Shown piece by piece: positions 58,920-64,000 of a DNA stretch of 64,000 bases. The notes below the pieces were generated by a model that searched no databases, was not told where the DNA came from, and saw only the letters and a program-made list of their open reading frames with translations. Every line of letters begins with the position of its first letter. Within the stretch, counting starts at the first letter, position 1. Source of the DNA: Zygnema cylindricum (taxonomy: Eukaryota; Streptophyta; Zygnematophyceae; Zygnematales; Zygnemataceae); the NCBI GenBank assembly GCA_037447655.1, contig JBBHKE010000636.1:124001-188000 (forward strand), written 5' to 3'. Made by a program: the position numbers and the translations under genes.

Positions 58920-58998
58920 ACAATAGTTTATTATATTTTATTTAATATATCATATATATTATATTATATTATATTACATTATATTATATTATATTACA
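58920..58998. repeat. ATTATATTAT low-complexity tract
   Basis: About 80 bases of ATATT units directly after the GA arm. Confidence 0.85.
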
Positions 58999-59453
58999 AT
59001 GGAATTGAATCCATGTTTCCTTCATTATTTTGACCAAAAAATGAGCCCTTTGACTCAAATTCAGGCATGAATTTCAAGTACAGTGTTGGTTTTAATTCAT
59101 ATGTCACTTTTGTCACCGATAATATTTGGTGTAGAGATGGTGTCTTATGGGTCACGCTTTTCGTACATTTTTGTACTGTCCGTACAGACAAAAAGTACAA
59201 AATTTACGAAAACTATAAAATTTGCTAATACTACGTAGTTTTCAGAAAAAAGTCAAAATCCGTACGAATTGGACAACTAGGCCTTGATGGTGCATTTTTT
59301 TTTATGGATAAGGATATTCTTGTTCTTGTCCACATTACCTCTTGTGTCTCATATGGCCCCTTTTTCCCACATTCCTCCATAGAGGCAACAAGTTCTCTTC
59401 CTTTCATTGCTTTGGAGATGATTCCCTTTTCCTCCTCCCTCGTTTTGGAGCTA

Positions 59454-59677
59454 CTCCGTGTATCGCTATTACTGTGTACTGTTAATGTTTTCTTTCCAAC
59501 TTAAGCCAACTTTTCTCCTTGCACATTCGTTAGATTGTTAATCCGACGGTTGCGATTGAAAGGTAAGGTTCTCAACTTCCGATTGGCGGTCTCCCTCGGT
59601 CTCCTCGGTCTCCTTGGCAAGGAGAAAGAAGTTTTAAGTGGAGAAAAAAACATTAACACTAATAGTGATACACAGTG
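59454..59677. mobile_element. TA-MITE, 224 bp
   Basis: Ends CTCCGTGTATCGCTATTACTG and ACTAATAGTGATACACAGTG next to TA. The interior (TTCCGATTGGCGGT, GTTAGATTGTTAATCCGACGG) corresponds in reverse orientation to the element at 57911-58123. Confidence 0.75.
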
Positions 59678-60117
59678 TAAAGTTACCCCCGACCCAAAAA
59701 TTGACCTATAAGAAGGTCGTCGCCACCATTTTATTTGAACTTCTTTAGTATGCTTCCTTCTAAGCCTTCTCGTGTACAATCTTTCTTTCTTGTGTTGGGC
59801 CCGGTTCTAGATTTTGGTGATGGCTGTGCCCATTTTTTTACTCTTCCTTTCTAACCTTATCAGTTAACCTTTGTTCTTGAGACTTGGGCACCCTCGACCT
59901 CCCTTACTCGACTCTCTAGTCTGGTCGTGCCGTCATCCTATTGGCCTCAATATGGAGTCCATTTACTTCATTGCTCCCATGGGGGCCTGATGTTCCACGG
60001 TCACGACGATGCTGTCTGGTGCAGTATCTCTGTTATCACCTAAGAGACTTGGTATGTTGTTAATAGTGAAGATTTTGGTATAGGCTTTCCATCCAGAACG
60101 ATATTGTTCTACTTTAG

Positions 60118-60240
60118 TCCCCGTCATATTTTTGGAGACCGTCATATTTTTGGAGACAAGGTTTAGGCAACCCATGACCATTCACCTTTGTGGAGCCTCC
60201 ATATATTCCATTCACCTTTGTGGAGCCTCCATGTATTGGA
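60118..60240. repeat. Two adjacent short tandem duplications
   Basis: CCGTCATATTTTTGGAGA occurs twice at 60118-60158. A 30-base unit with ATTCACCTTTGTGGAGCCTC occurs twice at 60178-60236. No gene is recognised around them (59690-60480). Confidence 0.85.
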
Positions 60241-60479
60241 AGGGCAACTCGAGATGTTGCTGGGAACAAAGCGGCATCATGAGAGCTGAGATGTCATGGA
60301 TGACATTATTCCGAATGTGATAGAAATGTTTGGTTGCTTGGACATGAGTTTCTCCATGTTTGCCGTTTCCTCTCATTCAACAGGAGGGGCGCGAGAGTTC
60401 TCAACCTTACTTCTCCAGGTGAGGGTGATTTTATTATTGGTGATTAATGAACGTGAACTTAGCTGTATGCACATTTCAT

Positions 60480-61945
60480 AGCTTTTGCTGGGTTTTGATT
60501 ATAAATTAGCTGTTTTTATGTACTTCTCCATGTCTAAAGCTAATCCTTTCCATTCGTCGTTTTCTGCTCATTGTTCACGATCTTCAGCACTTCATTTTGT
60601 GTAGCACTGTTCACTTTCCTTCCAGCTTGTTACTGCTTTCATTGGCTTATCATGGCACTACTTTTTAACTGGCCTCATCATTACACTTTAAATAAATTCT
60701 TGAGTAAGGACGTAGTGCAGCATAATTCTCATTTCATTCCCTCGTCGTACAGATAAGTGTTGGGAATTTTACAGTGTTCAATCTTGGGAATAGAATTCCA
60801 AACCCTTAGATCTTCATGTCCGTGCTTAAACCCACCATAGTTTAAGAGTTTCAGCATACATATTCACTCACTTACTGGCCAGTTACCCATACAAAAAAGT
60901 AAAATCTCTTGCAAAATCATAAAACTTTTCTGTGCGAATTCTTTGCTTACTGGACTAAAACAGCATTTATATAATCAACTTACCAGTAAATATCCTTTGG
61001 CATGTAGAAAAACACAGTGCAGCATATGCAGGAATTGCAAAGAATCAAATGCACCCGACTTTGTCTTGAAAAAAACCAAGATGGAGTAATATACCAAACA
61101 ACCTGTTTTACAGACAAATAAAAAATGATGGATTCCATAAATGGAAGGAAAAGAGAACTATACTTGAGAATATTGTATATAGAGAGAGACAGAGGGAGAG
61201 GGAGAGGCAGGAGAGAAGACTACATTCTGTACAACATAAAGTGACATTTGGAAATCCAAACAATTTGTCAGAATTTCTGACAAAGTGAATGAGGAAAAAA
61301 CAAGGTTACAATACTTCCATCAACAAGGACCACCAGAGAACAACTCAGCCCAAGCCCCCAGAACAAGGTCCACCACAAGAAACGCATGCTTCGCGATGGA
61401 CATTTCTCAGCAAAAGTAACAGAGAAAGCCAAATGAAAATCCCCTGCTTTACCAAAACTGCAACAATTATTTCAGAAAAGGTCACACAATACAATTTTCT
61501 GGTAAAGAACTAACCAATTCGCAAAACATATATTCTATGGAGGCGGAATAATGAAGCAAAACTGCTGAATAATTGCACACATCTAATGCTCTATATATAT
61601 ATGTATATATATAAGTATCCAAGTATCACTTAAGACGCACCAATGACTGGCCCACATCTCGCCACACCGACAAACCACTCAAGTGACAACCTTCCAACTC
61701 TTTGCATTTCTTTACTAGTAACTATTATCTAGAAATGACTAGATAGATATCACCAACCGAATGAGCTTACAAAATCCCAACAAACAACTTTAAACTATCA
61801 CTGCTAACTTGCACATGTCTTAAACTCCCAGCATAATCTCCCCCATACCATCTCTTCCGAGATGAACTCTGTCGAAGAATTAAACTTGGTGAATATGGCC
61901 TATACAGAGGGGAAGAGGGAAAAATCGCAGCCTTGACTGGAAAAA
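60480..61945. other. Intergenic DNA downstream of the desaturase
   Basis: No gene recognised. It includes a GA-rich patch at about 61180-61215 and a short TA array at about 61594-61612. The right part should contain the desaturase 3' untranslated region. Confidence 0.5.
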
Positions 61946-64000
61946 TTACAACAGAGTCACTTCCCTGTTGAATACCCAGCTCATCTTTGCAGATTTTGGG
62001 CCTTGTTTTGCCTTCTGTGTCTGTACCCTCTCAGCCAATTTGCGAATGCGAGGTGGAAGCTTTCCAAGATACTCCTGAGCTCTCCTTCCCTCATCTGTCA
62101 ACCCTTCAATTTTCTCAATTTTCCAAGCCTTCACCAAATGTTCCATAATATCAGCGTAATCCTTAGCAGTGTATACACCTGTCCTTTGTGCAACCGCTGA
62201 GAAGTCGTCAAACAAATTATCATTCTCTCCATCATACATAAGATGAGCAGGCATCACAATTTGCTTCTTCATCATGTCTTCGAAAGCCAGCATAGCTCCA
62301 GTAGGATCGAGCTCAAAAAGTTTCTCGACAATCTTGGTATATGCTACTTCATGTCTCCTCTCATCAGCAGCAATTAAGCCACAGATTGTGGCGAGCTTGT
62401 CATCACCGAATTCTTTTGCATGCCTTGCTGTGTTTCCGTGAGAAATGAAAGTTGCACGCTCTTGGAATGAAGTGTATACGAATCCAAGATAAGGATTGTT
62501 TTCTGTCTTCGGATCCTGCATAAGCTCAGCAGCGTACCTGTTAAGATTAAATCATTTTCAACCAAGTAACTGCCGAAACCAAAGTAATCACAATAATTTC
62601 TTGATATATACTTGACTCCACGATACTAAGGACAGAATATCAGTTAAAAACCCTGATAGCAATAATAATAACAATAACAACAAAAAAAAAATAGAAAAAT
62701 ACATCCATCAAGGTGTGAAACAGGCTTCAAGGGTGATACAACAGAAAGTTCAAATCTAGTCCCCTGCGTTAAAATACAAGAGCAAGTCGACAATTAAAAA
62801 ACTTCAATAATAAATCTACTGAAAACAATGACAAAAGAAATACACAAATTACATCCAGCAAGATGTACAGCATCTTGGGAACCGGAAAATTCAGTCTTTT
62901 GCATTAAAAGTGTCAAAAAAACGATGAACCAGCAGGTCTAACCAAGATAACGCTAAAAATGTTAATCAACTCAATTCAGATAATTATGCCACCGCAAGAT
63001 ATGACAGGCCAAACTCACCATTCCAGAACCAATGAGATACTGAATTGTTTTCTCAATTGCCTTCATATTCACTCGACCAGTAAGATAAAGGTACTTGTTT
63101 AGAAGGTCTCCATGCCTATTCTCTTCGGCAGTCCATGCCCGGGTCCATGCAGCAAAAGGAGTCGGGCATGCTCCTGTTTCATCCCTTGTACCATCCAAAG
63201 TATTAAGCATAGTCTGGTATGTTGGGAGAGCCTCCTCAGTGATGGTATCTCCCACGAGACATACCAGGTAATCATCTGGAAGCTCTGCTGACCGTTTTCG
63301 GAGCTCCCTAACCTGGTCAAGAAAGTCTTCCTGCTCAGGGTGAGGAAGATGGTCTTGTGGCTGCCAGCACTTCTCTACAGGTTTCAAGAGAGGCAACAAA
63401 TGCTCTGCGGCCCATGGTTGAAGAGTTTTGACGATTTCCAAACGATCCGGCGTAATGCTGTGAGCCACTTGCTTGTGGTGCTCCACCTTTGGCCCAGTAG
63501 CCGGTTTAGCATCTTCAACGGCAGTCCTGCAGCCAGAAATAAAAGTTAACAGTCAACTTTTGAAGAGAACATCATTAATTATTACACTAAAACCGGACAA
63601 TTCAATGGACGCTTAAGCACCACACCATCAACAGTCAAGCGAGGAACACAAATAAGCCGACAAAAAGCTAAACTTTCTGACGATCCCGAAGTACATTAGA
63701 AACCAAAAAAACAACAATAAAATCACAAGAGAAAATATACGAGCCAAAATTGATGCTTCTTGCATTACTATAGCACGAAAGAGATTGAAATATAGCCAGC
63801 TTTAAGATTTAGGCATAAAGAATCAACCTTTCCATTACATTGTACTTAGAAAGAAATGGAAGGACAAGAGGGCGGGAAAAGAATGCAGGAAACATTAGAA
63901 CTGACACATCACCGTTTCCAGAGAGGAGAAAAAAACACATAAAGCAAGTTAGCCTTGAAAGCCAATCAGACACATCTGCAATACAAACCTGGAAGGAAGA
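61946..64000 (-). CDS. SAD: Stearoyl-ACP (acyl-ACP) desaturase, plastid; 5' exon cut by window edge
   Basis: Exons 63019-63526 and 61946-62515 join in phase at GSGM|DPKTENN. The 3' end of the transit-peptide exon is probably 63989 (CCAG|gtttgt), so its start lies beyond 64000. The protein is soluble and places a cis double bond in stearoyl-ACP in the plastid stroma, using ferredoxin. The two diiron-binding motifs are intact: [15 protein letters not shown] and [17 protein letters not shown]. Other family blocks include [38 protein letters not shown] and MPAHLMYDG. It ends VFNREVTLL, like known desaturases. Nothing suggests loss of function. Two introns are visible, the first about 460 and the second about 500 bases. 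Several paralogues exist in plants and I cannot say which this is. Confidence 0.96.

Noticed and set aside
19242-64000. Acyltransferase and desaturase as a co-regulated lipid gene cluster
   Set aside because: Both act in plastid lipid metabolism and share a strand, but they are over 30 kb apart with an unrelated formin between them; no shared promoter motif seen.

Overview
The window is nuclear DNA from a green-lineage organism, probably a seed-free streptophyte such as a bryophyte (inference). It is AT-rich and carries four intron-containing genes with clean GT..AG borders, separated by transposon debris. Three of the genes are plant-type: a class II formin with a PTEN-like domain, a plastid acyl-ACP desaturase, and a phytyl-ester-synthase-like acyltransferase. 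The fourth is a secreted nuclease of the bacterial ExeM/NucH type. No species can be named from the sequence alone.

All four genes lie on the minus strand. (1) Positions 188-3630 hold the 5' part of the ExeM-like nuclease; the rest lies left of the window. (2) Positions 19242-29217 hold a phytyl ester synthase / diacylglycerol acyltransferase-like gene, with at least 16 exons and two unusually large disordered exons. (3) Positions 43506-57017 hold the formin: PTEN-like, C2-like, FH1 and FH2 domains plus a long basic tail in 17 exons, with a damaged reading frame in the FH1 proline repeats. (4) Positions 61946-64000 hold a stearoyl-ACP desaturase whose transit-peptide exon runs off the right edge. 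Exon phases match at almost every junction I joined.

The rest is mostly mobile DNA. A family of short TA-flanked inverted-repeat elements (Stowaway/Tc1-mariner-like by structure) occurs about a dozen times, including in formin introns and in a cluster at 57.6-59.7 kb. A perfect non-autonomous hAT element sits at 11381-12202, with a 19-bp inverted repeat and an 8-bp target duplication. A BED/DUF659 hAT transposase pseudogene lies at 35057-37058. Two decayed copies of a non-LTR reverse transcriptase lie at 15560-18075 and 39370-40330. A 1.1-kb dispersed repeat occurs twice, and an OTU-protease fragment has lost its catalytic cysteine.

I found no proven new biological system. The observations most worth following are: a tandem array in a formin intron that copies the 3' splice site and first codons of the next exon; complementary polypyrimidine and polypurine tracts flanking the first exon of the nuclease; the bacterial-type nuclease in a plant gene context; a roughly 390-codon disordered exon placed between the two catalytic domains of the acyltransferase; and the TA-MITE family with its nested hAT insertion.
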